A DNA stretch of 64,000 bases from an uncultured Geobacter sp. (GTDB lineage: Bacteria > Desulfobacterota > Desulfuromonadia > Geobacterales > CAIOGM01): the NCBI GenBank assembly GCA_903857795.1, contig CAIOGM010000122.1:1-64000 (forward strand). The letters are read 5' to 3'. Both the position numbers and the translations under genes were made by a program. Of the stretch, positions 16,454 to 25,054 are shown in pieces. The notes under the pieces are model-generated. The model saw nothing but the letters and a program-made list of their open reading frames with translations. It searched no databases and was not told the origin of the DNA. The stretch's first letter is position 1. Each line of letters starts with the position of its first letter.

Positions 16454-18094
16454 TCACAACCCCAGCAACGCCAGGAGTTCTCCCATCCGGTGCCGATAGG
16501 TATGGCTCTTGAGGACCCGCTGCCTGGCCAACCGGACAATCTTCTCCCGAACATGAGGCCGTTTCAGGTAGAAGTTCGCCTTCTCCGCCAGATCCCCCAC
16601 CCCCTCATAGACCGCAAGCTCCTCCTCCTCGAACAGCTCGAAGAGCTCTTCCTGCCGGTCCGTCAGCAAAAAACCGCCGCAGAGGGGAACGTCGAAGAGC
16701 CGCTGATTTACCGTGCGCGGCATCTGCAGGCTGGTGGCGTTGAAGTTGACAATGGATGAGGCGTAGACCGCCGGCGTCTCGGCAAAATAGTTCACATCCG
16801 GCAACGCCCTGATCCTGTCGCCGAAGATCGCCCGCCACCCGTCGGGGTCGCCGAAGAAGGTCAGCCCCAGGGGGATGAGCTGTTCCAGCAGGGTGGTCCG
16901 ATAACGGGTCGTGGCACTATGGAGGGCATAGGCACGGAAGAAGAGCTCGGCCTCCTGGCAGGGGAGATCCAGCTCTTCTGTCGCCACCACCTCTTCCAGC
17001 AGTTCCAGTTGGCGCCCCCGGTTCTCCAGGAGAAGCGTCACCGCCCGCTCCAGAACCACCCGGTTGGCGGCCGTTTGCGGGAATTTAGTGGCCAACCGCG
17101 ACAGGAAGTCACTCACCAGAGAATTCCCCACAAAGGAGAGCTTCGCCCTGAATCGCTCCGTCAAGACGGCGTGGTTCTTCAGCGTCGCATCCGCGGCGAG
17201 TGGGAGGTGGAAGGTCTGGAATCCCAGCGCCGTGATGTGGGGCAGGTAGCTCCGGTCCCAGAGGAAGAGCCTCGCGATCTCCGTCAAGGGTAACGCCGTG
17301 TCGTTCAGGATGAAGTCAGGAGAGTCGACGAACCAGAGCGCCAGGGGGATGCCGAGCCTCGTCAGTACCTGTCCGATGACCCCATTGCTATCCAGGCCGC
17401 GCATATTGATACTGAACACCAGATCGGGGCGTTCCGTGACCAGAGCCCGATGGAAAGCCGAGAGGGTCTCGGCCTCACCCTGAAGGTACTCGACGATGAC
17501 CACCCGGTGCCCCAGCTCCCGGAACCCCCTGATGCACTCCCGCTGACCATAATAGCCGCCGAACAGGACCAGGATGGTCAGGGAGCTCTTCCGTACCGGT
17601 TCATGACGCGGCCGGCCGATGGAGGCGAAACAGGCGTGGAGATGGGCGTACCAGGCGGGGTTGATGCTCAGAGAGGGGGGGTGGGGGACAATCTGGAGCC
17701 GGGCGGCGTCCAGATCAAGGGGGAGAGCCGCTGCCCCGCCGCCGGTCGGCTCTCCGGTCACGGTATCAATCAGCAACCCTCGGTCGCGGATCCGTTCCGC
17801 GGCGACAGCCGCCAACTCCGGATACCGCTCCACGATGACAACCCGCTTCACCGAGGGATTGGCGGCAACTGTCAGCTCTATGTGGTAGCCGAGACCGCTC
17901 CCCAGAAAGACGACGGTCTCCTGTTCTATCCGCTCGGGAACGTGGCTTTCGGCTTCGTGGAGCGGATCATAGCGCGAGTGAAGATACTGGCAGCCGCCGT
18001 CTTCGGCCACCAGACGCGCCGTCTCGACCCCTTTCTTCCCGGGAAGGAGTTCGACTCTCATTCCCGCAAGATTTTCATCAGGGGGGTCAGCCAT
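16454..18094 (-). CDS. CgeB-like glycosyltransferase with N-terminal Rossmann domain
   Basis: 546 residues. Residues about 35-150 give the same pattern as the start of the protein at 10951 (YLHSRYDPLHEAE, VVFLGSGLGYHIEL, VVIVERYPELAAV). The rest is a CgeB-like GT-B enzyme (ILVLFGGYYGQRECIRGFRE; ALWFVDSPDFIL; PRTVNQRLFDVPLCGGFLLT; KSHTYRHRMGELLALLG). It is the last gene of the operon fliD-fliS-fliT-like-GT-unknown-GT (its ATG overlaps the preceding TGA by one base), which argues that its acceptor is a flagellar protein, probably flagellin. No glycan data exist here to prove this. Confidence 0.75.
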   Translation of the reverse strand: MADPPDENLAGMRVELLPGKKGVETARLVAEDGGCQYLHSRYDPLHEAESHVPERIEQETVVFLGSGLGYHIELTVAANPSVKRVVIVERYPELAAVAAERIRDRGLLIDTVTGEPTGGGAAALPLDLDAARLQIVPHPPSLSINPAWYAHLHACFASIGRPRHEPVRKSSLTILVLFGGYYGQRECIRGFRELGHRVVIVEYLQGEAETLSAFHRALVTERPDLVFSINMRGLDSNGVIGQVLTRLGIPLALWFVDSPDFILNDTALPLTEIARLFLWDRSYLPHITALGFQTFHLPLAADATLKNHAVLTERFRAKLSFVGNSLVSDFLSRLATKFPQTAANRVVLERAVTLLLENRGRQLELLEEVVATEELDLPCQEAELFFRAYALHSATTRYRTTLLEQLIPLGLTFFGDPDGWRAIFGDRIRALPDVNYFAETPAVYASSIVNFNATSLQMPRTVNQRLFDVPLCGGFLLTDRQEELFELFEEEELAVYEGVGDLAEKANFYLKRPHVREKIVRLARQRVLKSHTYRHRMGELLALLGL

Positions 18095-18717
18095 CAGGCA
18101 AAGGACTCTTGCGCCATCCGGGAGAACATGACAAACACCTCTTGCCAGTAGTCGATCAGGGGCAAGAGTTCGTATTCCAGGAGATCACCCAGCAGGACCC
18201 AATCCCGATTTTCCTGGGACTGGATGATCTCCATCAGGATTTGATTGAGACTCTCTATCTCCCCGGCAAGCGGGACTCCGCCGCTTCTAAGGGTGCTGAA
18301 ATCCAGCTGCAGTGTCTCGCCGATATCCCCTGTCAGATTAACGAACTCCTCCAGACAGCTTACCAGCGTCACGAACGACTTGATCCCCTTGGGGTCATTG
18401 CCGCAGCGGTACGCCTCCACCGTCTCCCCGAGCAGCACCCGCAGGTCTGAGATCAGGGTCTCCCCGTAGGAGATTGCGCCATAGACCAGGTCGAATGACG
18501 ATCCGCTGGTCACCTCCACCACCGAGTCGACACTCAGAGTTCTCTGCACAAACCATTCGGAGCCGGGGAGTATTTCCCGGCCGTTGATCTTGAGCGTTGA
18601 GATGAATCTTCGGCCTCGCGCCATTTCAGCGGAAAGGTTGTCCATGAAGCCGGCAAAGTCATCGGCGTCACTCTGTTCCATGATCCGCGGTAGTCCATCG
18701 ATCGTGCACGTCGTCAC
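18094..18717 (-). CDS. protein of unknown function in the fliD operon
   Basis: 207 residues from a GTG at 18717 with AAGGAGG 6 nt upstream; longer frames to 18831 would run over 100 nt into the preceding gene. I do not recognise a family. The N-terminal about 65 residues look like an alternating strand/helix domain (TCTIDGLPRIMEQSD, then ISTLKINGREILPGSEWF). The remainder is helical and acidic and ends with LGDLLEYELLPLIDYWQEVF. No signal peptide or membrane segment is seen. It lies between two CgeB-like glycosyltransferase genes with 1-nt and 10-nt spacing, so a helper role in flagellin modification is possible but unproven. Confidence 0.7.
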   Translation of the reverse strand: MTTCTIDGLPRIMEQSDADDFAGFMDNLSAEMARGRRFISTLKINGREILPGSEWFVQRTLSVDSVVEVTSGSSFDLVYGAISYGETLISDLRVLLGETVEAYRCGNDPKGIKSFVTLVSCLEEFVNLTGDIGETLQLDFSTLRSGGVPLAGEIESLNQILMEIIQSQENRDWVLLGDLLEYELLPLIDYWQEVFVMFSRMAQESFA

Positions 18718-18727
18718 CGTAGCCTCC

Positions 18728-19906
18728 TTAATGATGTCGTTCCCGCATGTGAGATACGAGAATAGACATTCTCTTTTCATAGGTATGTTCAGCCAGAACC
18801 CGCTTTCGTGCCGCCCGGGCAATCTTCTCACGCTCTTTGGGATTTCTCAGGTAGTACGCGGCCAGGGCGACGGCCTCGTCGGTGGAATCGTAGCAGACCG
18901 ACTCGAGCCCCGGCTCGAAGAAGCAATCCATATCGGCCATCCGGTCGGTCAACAGAAACGCTCCGCAGGCCGCCACATCGAAGACTCTCTGATTGACTGC
19001 ACTCTTCATCTGCAGGTTGGTGGCGTTGATATTGACATCGGTTCCGTTGAACACGCGGGGCAACTCACGATAATAATTAACCTGAGGTCTGAGGGAGGCA
19101 CCCTTACCCAGGAGATTTCGCCACCCATCATCACCGTAGACGATGAGCCCCAGGGGGAGCAGCGCCTTCACCACCCCCAATCGGTAGACAAGGGTAGTGT
19201 CCCAAACAAGAGCGCTCTCCAGGTCCAGGAGCTCCTCCGGCGCAATCCCCTCAATATCGCCGAGGATGGCGGACATCGGCTCCAGTCGCGATTCCAGTTG
19301 TCGTGGTACAGCCTTCTCCCTGATTGCGGCGTATCTCTCCGGGAGGAATTTATCGCTCTTTTCCTTTGTCGGCTGTTCCAGTGAATAGCCGACAAACGTG
19401 AGCGCTCCGCCGATTGTGGCTCTCCCTGACCGAGCCATCGGTCTGAATATCTCCGGATCGGTGGCCAGGGGAAGATGAACCGGCCGGACAAACCCCATGG
19501 CCTCTATCTGATTCAGATACCACCGTTCCCAGCAGAAGAGCGTACAGAGGTCGGAGACATTTTTTCGGTGATGTTTCAGTACGTACGTCGGGCTGTCCAC
19601 ATACCAGGAGGCGAACGGGATCCCCAGATCGGTGAGCAGCGCGGTCAGGGCGCCGTCCTCGTCAAACCCCAGATGATTTACGGTCAGCAGGAAATCGGGC
19701 CGAACCGTCACCAGGAGGTTCAGGAGCCGCTTGATAAAATCGTCTCCCAGGGGGAGCATGAAGACCTTGTGCCCGAGCCGTTCCAACCCCCTGGCGCACT
19801 CGGCCACGGTGAAGTAGCCGCTGGTGAGAAACACGACAGTGCATGAATCGGTTCCGAATCGGGGATAGTGCAATGCATCCCGGAGGGGTGAATTATGAGG
19901 TATCAT
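18728..19906 (-). CDS. CgeB-like glycosyltransferase (flagellin modification candidate)
   Basis: 392 residues: a CgeB-type GT-B enzyme without the N-terminal Rossmann domain of its relatives at 10951 and 16454. Visible family segments are VVFLTSGYFTVAECARGLER, ASWYVDSPTYVL, FCWERWYLNQIEAMGF, KSAVNQRVFDVAACGAFLLT and the C-terminal LAEHTYEKRM. The start overlaps the stop of the upstream fliT-like gene by one base (TGATG), so it is coupled to the fliD-fliS-fliT-like block. Confidence 0.8.
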   Translation of the reverse strand: MIPHNSPLRDALHYPRFGTDSCTVVFLTSGYFTVAECARGLERLGHKVFMLPLGDDFIKRLLNLLVTVRPDFLLTVNHLGFDEDGALTALLTDLGIPFASWYVDSPTYVLKHHRKNVSDLCTLFCWERWYLNQIEAMGFVRPVHLPLATDPEIFRPMARSGRATIGGALTFVGYSLEQPTKEKSDKFLPERYAAIREKAVPRQLESRLEPMSAILGDIEGIAPEELLDLESALVWDTTLVYRLGVVKALLPLGLIVYGDDGWRNLLGKGASLRPQVNYYRELPRVFNGTDVNINATNLQMKSAVNQRVFDVAACGAFLLTDRMADMDCFFEPGLESVCYDSTDEAVALAAYYLRNPKEREKIARAARKRVLAEHTYEKRMSILVSHMRERHH

Positions 19907-20334
19907 CAGCCGCTGAATCCATGCAGCGAGGAACGTATGTTACCGCTCTGATAGCCGTGGAGCGCCCTTCGCCCACTGGAGAGGGCCCGTATCTCCTCGC
20001 GCAACGAGAGCAGCTTCTTCCCGGCAAGAGCCAGCACCAACCGCTCCATCTGCGCGATGCTCTCCAGCATGCCGCTCAAACGCTCCTGGGACTCTCGTCG
20101 GAAAGCCAGCTCCTCTCGTGGAACCGGGACCGGAGAGTGACTCAGATAGCCGTTCAATTTAGTGTCAAAATCAGCCAACCCGCTGACAAGTTTTTGACGC
20201 CGCTCCAGGAACCGTTCAAGATCGTCCGGCGCAATGGCATCCACCTTTCTCAGGCAGGCGGCGGTCTCCTCTTCCAGGGAGCGGAGCAACTCCTCCCCCT
20301 CATTGAGCAGTGTCTGCAGGGCGCTGTCGATCAT
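19906..20334 (-). CDS. FliT-like flagellar chaperone candidate
   Basis: A 142-residue, mostly helical protein (LQTLLNEGEELLRSLEEETA; LERFLERRQKLVSGLADF; LESIAQMERLVLALAGKKL) in the position where FliT, the chaperone of the filament cap FliD, is normally found: directly after fliS and overlapping it by 4 nt. Sequence similarity to FliT is weak, as is usual, so the name rests mainly on size, helical content and position. Confidence 0.55.
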   Translation of the reverse strand: MIDSALQTLLNEGEELLRSLEEETAACLRKVDAIAPDDLERFLERRQKLVSGLADFDTKLNGYLSHSPVPVPREELAFRRESQERLSGMLESIAQMERLVLALAGKKLLSLREEIRALSSGRRALHGYQSGNIRSSLHGFSG

Positions 20335-20747
20335 CGGGATTGTGACATCTGCAGGCTGCCGCCGGCGAGGCGTTCCTTTTTGGCGAGATCTATTGCTTCC
20401 ACCCAGGTGTCGCGCATTTTCGACATGATCCGGATGACGTTGTCCAGGTGGGTCGGGTTGTTGCTGATGTTTGCGGCGACGTATTCGTCGATCATATACA
20501 CATAGAGTCGCTCCAGATCTCTGGCGATCACCGGCGCGATGTCATGATTGAGCGTGTTCATCAGTTCGGCGACAATAGCCTGCGCCAGACTTATGTACTT
20601 TCCCTTCCCCGGCTTGTCCCCCTTCACCATCTTGTCACGGGCAATCTTGGTAAAATTAAGCGCGCCATCGTAGAGCATCAGGAGAATTTTCTCCGGTGAA
20701 GATGTTGTTACCTGCGTTTTTTGATACGGGTTACCAGGGCCAAGCAT
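20331..20747 (-). CDS. fliS: flagellin chaperone FliS
   Basis: 138 residues with the family's opening NPYQKTQVTTSSPEKILLML and YDGALNF, and the helical core. FliS binds the C-terminus of flagellin in the cytoplasm, prevents premature assembly and delivers it to FlhA. An ATG at 20747 has GGAG a few bases upstream. It lies 46 nt downstream of fliD. Confidence 0.95.
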   Translation of the reverse strand: MLGPGNPYQKTQVTTSSPEKILLMLYDGALNFTKIARDKMVKGDKPGKGKYISLAQAIVAELMNTLNHDIAPVIARDLERLYVYMIDEYVAANISNNPTHLDNVIRIMSKMRDTWVEAIDLAKKERLAGGSLQMSQSR

Positions 20748-20793
20748 AGTCCCTCCAATACGGGCTGTTTATTCTGATAAAAAACTAACTATT

Positions 20794-22911
20794 TTAAGCC
20801 TTCATATTGCTCAGCGTTGTCAGAAGAGAGTTCCACCCGCCGCTGCTCATGTTGCTGACCATCGTCTCCATGGCGGTGAACTGTTTGGTCATGATGCTCT
20901 CCTTCTGAGTCATGAGCCGCTCCATGGCGGCGACCTGATCATCGATGCTGGTCATCTTCTTCTGCAAGCCGTTGATCCGCGTAGCGATGGTGCCGTTGAG
21001 CCCCGAATTCGCTCCGATATAGGCGTGGGTAAAGGTGTCCAGCTGCTTATTGAGCTGCTCGGCCATGCCGTATTCATTGCTCTTTTTACCATACGTACCG
21101 GTATTATGCGTAAAGAGATCGGACACGGCCGAAGGGTTTGCCGTCAGGGCTGCGGTGAGTTTCGTCGAATCGATAGAGAGAGTCCCGTCTGTAGAACTGC
21201 TGGTGATCCCTATCTGTGAAAGCAGGTGATACGAATCGTTCACACCGGAGACCGGACTACCGATCAGACTCTGAAGGGTGGACTTGAGGCTCCTCACCGT
21301 CGAGTCGCCGGCAAGCACCGACGCGGTCTTTGCCTTGGTGTCGTAGGCCGAGTATTTGTTGAAGAGACCCATGGCGTCGTTGTAGGCGTTAACGAAGGTG
21401 CTTATTCTCGAGGAGACGGTCGACGTATCATTGGTTATGGAGAGCGTGGTGGTTGCCGGGACAGCCTTAGTTGCAGGAGGACCCACAGTAGCCTGACTCC
21501 CCTCTTTGAGAAGGTTAAGAGTCACCCCCGGAATGACGTCGGACACATTGTTCGAACTCCTCGTGAGAGCGACACCGTCAACACTGAAACTTGCAGCCTT
21601 ACCTGCGACATAGGTACCGGCCGTCACAGCAGCCGCAGATTTATCAAACGTCGGATTATCATAGAGTACGCCGGTGCTACTCGTGGGGTACGCAAGTCCA
21701 GAAGTATCGATAGTATTAATATTCGTATCTGTGCCATTGAGAACCAAACGATATGACGGAGAACTCGGACTCCCTCCGTTGATCACCGATGCCGTAACTT
21801 TCGCCCCGGACTTATTGATAGCGGCAGCGATACCGTTCAGGGAGTTATCAGTATCACCGATAGAAACAGTGGTTACGGTAGACGACATGGTCGGATTAGC
21901 ATATGTCCCTGTTACTCCACCAGTACCACTGCCATCAAGTCCACTGGTATCAATCGTGAACTGGGATAATTTAGACCCGTCTTTCGCATTGAGAACCAAG
22001 CTGTACGGTGATGAAGTACTATCCGTACCTAATGAAGCAACGACATCACTGCCGGTTTTCTTGTTAATTTCGGCAATAATTCCGTCCAGTGAATTGGTGG
22101 TTGAATCAATAGCCACCTCGGTAACGTTAGAGTTCATGGTGAGACCGCTACCGGCGCCAATCGTGTACGTTCCCAATTTACTCGAATCTTTCGCATTAAG
22201 AAGCAAGTGGTATGGGCTATTGCCGCCATCATTGCTGATCGACGCCGTGACATCGCCTCCCAGGTCATTGATGGCCTTAACCATCCCGTCCAGGGAGTTG
22301 TTGGTTGGACCGAGAGTCACAGAAAGCGGACTGCTTCCTCCCGTAATGGTAAATGTGCCGGCGTTTAGGCTTAGTGCCGATGTGCTCGCAAATCCCTGTG
22401 AATAATTCTGTCGTAGCGGATCCGCAGCAATTTTCAGGGTGCCGGTGTTGAAGTTTTGAGCCGCCTTGCTCGCATATCCCTGTGAATAATTCTGTCGGAG
22501 AGCCTCTGCCCCAATGGTAATTTTGCCGGTATTGAAGTTGAGATCACTGGCGCTCGAATATCCGTTTGAGAGTTGCCGTTCAAATGTCGCCAGGCTAGTG
22601 ACCGCTATAGTATGAACGCCGGTGGACACGGAGCCCGACGCCGAGGCGGTCATAACCGTTGCATCACTCACCGACGCATTGAGGCTTTGAAAGGACGCGG
22701 CGGTATTCATTCCCGCCACCACCCCTTTGAGGTTCGTGAGCGAGGTGCTGAAGAGGTTGAACGCGTCGATCTGCTTCTGGGCCGCCGTCTGCTGCGCGGT
22801 CAGCAACTTCTCCGGTAACCGCTCCAGGCTCATCAGTGAGGAGACGAGGGACTTGGTGTCGATACCCGTGGCGAGACCACCTACCGATAATAAACTGGAC
22901 GCTGTTGACAT
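20794..22911 (-). CDS. fliD: flagellar filament cap protein FliD, enlarged form
   Basis: 705 residues, clearly longer than the usual 450-500. The conserved N-terminus (GGLATGIDTKSLVSSLMSLE) and C-terminal region (LNGTIATRINGLQKKMTSID) are normal. The extra length lies at about residues 135-430: a twice-repeated LRQNYSQG(Y/F)AS unit, then three copies of the flagellin-hook IN-type motif (NNSLDGMVKAIND; TNSLDGIIAEINK; DNSLNGIAAAINK), each followed by PY.L.LNAKD- or PSYRLVLNGTD-like strands. This middle part is exposed on the filament tip in other FliD proteins. Its DNA is less GC-rich than the ends. Transcription probably starts at the sigma-54-like site at 22936. Confidence 0.95.
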   Translation of the reverse strand: MSTASSLLSVGGLATGIDTKSLVSSLMSLERLPEKLLTAQQTAAQKQIDAFNLFSTSLTNLKGVVAGMNTAASFQSLNASVSDATVMTASASGSVSTGVHTIAVTSLATFERQLSNGYSSASDLNFNTGKITIGAEALRQNYSQGYASKAAQNFNTGTLKIAADPLRQNYSQGFASTSALSLNAGTFTITGGSSPLSVTLGPTNNSLDGMVKAINDLGGDVTASISNDGGNSPYHLLLNAKDSSKLGTYTIGAGSGLTMNSNVTEVAIDSTTNSLDGIIAEINKKTGSDVVASLGTDSTSSPYSLVLNAKDGSKLSQFTIDTSGLDGSGTGGVTGTYANPTMSSTVTTVSIGDTDNSLNGIAAAINKSGAKVTASVINGGSPSSPSYRLVLNGTDTNINTIDTSGLAYPTSSTGVLYDNPTFDKSAAAVTAGTYVAGKAASFSVDGVALTRSSNNVSDVIPGVTLNLLKEGSQATVGPPATKAVPATTTLSITNDTSTVSSRISTFVNAYNDAMGLFNKYSAYDTKAKTASVLAGDSTVRSLKSTLQSLIGSPVSGVNDSYHLLSQIGITSSSTDGTLSIDSTKLTAALTANPSAVSDLFTHNTGTYGKKSNEYGMAEQLNKQLDTFTHAYIGANSGLNGTIATRINGLQKKMTSIDDQVAAMERLMTQKESIMTKQFTAMETMVSNMSSGGWNSLLTTLSNMKA

Positions 22912-22935
22912 GGCAAATCTCCCTTAGACCTTGTT

Positions 22936-22951
22936 AGCAAGAATGGAACCA
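22936..22951 (-). promoter_or_regulatory. putative sigma-54 promoter of fliD
   Basis: Read on the minus strand: TGGTTC-CATTC-TTGCT, against consensus TGGCAC-N5-TTGCW. The invariant GG and GC are exactly 10 nt apart. It would start transcription about 14 nt before the fliD ATG, leaving the AAGGGAG ribosome-binding sequence intact. Confidence 0.5.
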
Positions 22952-23356
22952 AGTCGTATTTATGTTCTAGTATCAGCTAGTTGCAAAACAAACTGTCATG
23001 GCTCCGGACTTTTGTTTTATCACGAGTCAACCTTATGACGGAGCGGTTCACGAAACAGCGAAAGTGCGAGACGACGCTACACCTCATAGTATCCATATCG
23101 GCATAACAGGATGATAACTTTAAGATACGGAGCACCATCAAAAATGGCGAACGGCCAGATGGAGTCGTAGGCAGGATCAAGCGGAGCGGATCCGGCGGGG
23201 CGGCTGATATTCGGTCAAAAATCGCCGGTTCCGCTGCGCTTGAACCGGCCTACACCTTCACTATGATTTCACGTCACCCGAGCAGTTCCCTTGCCAAAAC
23301 AGTCCGGATACGGTACAAGCGCATGGATAACAATCCTCTCCCGGGAAATGACGCCC
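22952..23356. repeat. gap with a 31-bp imperfect inverted repeat
   Basis: No gene is seen. Two arms at 23167-23197 and 23223-23253 (GTAGGCAGGATCAAGCGGAG... and its near-complement ending TTGAACCGGCCTAC) pair at about 27 of 31 positions around a 25-nt spacer. The motif resembles a GTAGGCCGGTTCAAGC-type repeat dispersed in many bacterial genomes. Confidence 0.75.
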
Positions 23357-25054
23357 ATGAATATACTGCTGCTCGGCCTGCCGCTCTTTGTCCAAGAACT
23401 CCGCCTGCTCGGTCATACCGTGACAACCGCCGGAACCACCGATGACCGGGATCTGGTCCTGGAACCGGCGGAGTTTTCCATGCCGAACCTGCTTGGGATG
23501 TTGGGTCCAAAACGGCAGCCCGACATCTGTCTGGTGATCGAAGAGATGCGCGACCGCCGCTTTCCGCTGCGCATCGAAGAGTGTCCTTCTCCTCTGGTCT
23601 TCTACTCCATCGACACCCATCTCAACAATTTCTGGCTGGAAGAGTTCGCTCCGGTCTGTGACCTCGTCCTGACGACCCAGAAAGATTATGTAGAGACCCT
23701 TAAAAGACGAGGCGGTGAGGTCGCATGGCTCCCCTGGAGCGTTCATCCCGATGAGTTCATGGACCTCGGAGTGGAGCGGGATCTTGACATGGCCTTCATC
23801 GGCACCATAGACGATCACCGGCAACGGCGCAAGAGCCTGCTCGCCCAACTGTCCGGCAGGTTTCAGGTCACTCTCGGCACCCCAGGCAGGTTCTATTCGC
23901 CGCAGGAGAGCTCCACCATCTTCAGCAGGGCACGGATCGTCATCAACGAGGCCATCAGCAGTGAGCTGAACTTCAGGGTGTTTGAAACCATGGCCACCGG
24001 AGCCATGCTCCTGACCGAGCAGGTGGGAAACGGTCTTACCGACCTGTTCATCGACGGGAAGGAGATCGTCACCTTTACCCCTTATGACGTCATCAGCAAG
24101 GCGGACCATTATCTGCGCAATGAGACGGAGCGGTCAGAAATCGCCGCCGCCGGGCAGCGGGCGGTACGGGAGCGCCACAGCCGCCGGATCCGGGCGGAGG
24201 AACTCGCGGAGCTGTTGCAGCAGGCTCTCCATCGGGGCAAGGTGGCCAGGGGGAATCCCGGCGGCTGCTATCTGCTCATGCTCAGGCGGGGGCTCATCGA
24301 TAGGAATCAGTATCTGGCGGAGACGGAGCGGTTGCTTACAACATCCTGCCGAAACACCCCGGACGATGGCGAGCGGATCGCACTCCTTGCCGAATTTTAT
24401 GCGGCAGACAACAGGAGCGCCGATGCGGTTCAGTTGTTCCAATCGGCATTGAACTGCGGATTTCATAATTTCCGGATGCTTGCCCAGTGGGGATTGCTGA
24501 TTCTTGAGGCAGGGGACGAAGAGGCCGCCCGCGGCATCTTCTCCCTGATCGCAGAGGAGAAGCTCCCCCACGAGCTGCGCGAAGGGCTGATAACTGCACT
24601 GTCCGGTCGACTCCCGTCCATGGAGCTGTACCGCCGGCTGGGGAGAATCGCCGAAACAACCGGCGACCGGTTCCAGCCCGGTTTTTTCCCTCTGCAGAGC
24701 ACGGCCCTCCCCTTCTCCGGATTAGACTACCTGAACCGCTCTCTGGCCGGGGGCGAAGAGCAGCCGGAAAGCCACGCTCTCATCGGGGATATCTTCTGGA
24801 AGAACCGGGTCTTTCTCGACGCCGCCGACAACTATCTCAAGGCGCTGATTACCGGCGGCTACAGGAACGCCGAACTGGCGTTTCAGGCGGCCCAGGCGCT
24901 GGCCTGGTCATTTCGCCTGGAGGATGCGCTGCAACTGGCGCGGTTGGCCTGGGATCTGAAACCTCACCCCCGGCATCTGGAGTTGATGCGGCAGCTGGAC
25001 GAGGCCCTCGCCCCTTCCGTGGAGCGAATCACCACTCCCGCGCCACCTCCCTGA
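23357..25054 (+). CDS. CgeB-like glycosyltransferase with C-terminal helical repeats
   Basis: 565 residues from the ATG at 23357 (GGGA 10 nt upstream; ATG at 23348 has no usable spacing). Residues 1-310 are a CgeB-like enzyme: MNILLLGLPLFVQELRLLG, FYSIDTHLNNFWLEEFAPVC, LDMAFIGTIDDHRQRRKSLL, NFRVFETMATGAMLLTEQVG. Residues about 320-565 form TPR-like helical repeats (LLAEFYAADNRSADAVQLFQ). It ends convergently with the family-2 glycosyltransferase, overlapping it by 26 nt. Acceptor unknown; its place between fliD and flagellin genes suggests filament glycosylation. Confidence 0.75.
   Translation: MNILLLGLPLFVQELRLLGHTVTTAGTTDDRDLVLEPAEFSMPNLLGMLGPKRQPDICLVIEEMRDRRFPLRIEECPSPLVFYSIDTHLNNFWLEEFAPVCDLVLTTQKDYVETLKRRGGEVAWLPWSVHPDEFMDLGVERDLDMAFIGTIDDHRQRRKSLLAQLSGRFQVTLGTPGRFYSPQESSTIFSRARIVINEAISSELNFRVFETMATGAMLLTEQVGNGLTDLFIDGKEIVTFTPYDVISKADHYLRNETERSEIAAAGQRAVRERHSRRIRAEELAELLQQALHRGKVARGNPGGCYLLMLRRGLIDRNQYLAETERLLTTSCRNTPDDGERIALLAEFYAADNRSADAVQLFQSALNCGFHNFRMLAQWGLLILEAGDEEAARGIFSLIAEEKLPHELREGLITALSGRLPSMELYRRLGRIAETTGDRFQPGFFPLQSTALPFSGLDYLNRSLAGGEEQPESHALIGDIFWKNRVFLDAADNYLKALITGGYRNAELAFQAAQALAWSFRLEDALQLARLAWDLKPHPRHLELMRQLDEALAPSVERITTPAPPP

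Noticed and set aside
18584-19384. 266-codon open frame on the plus strand
   Set aside because: Overlaps the CgeB-like gene at 18728 on the other strand, which has clear family motifs.
23261-24109. 282-codon minus-strand frame upstream of fliD
   Set aside because: Antisense to the N-terminal half of the CgeB-like gene at 23357; no recognisable motif.
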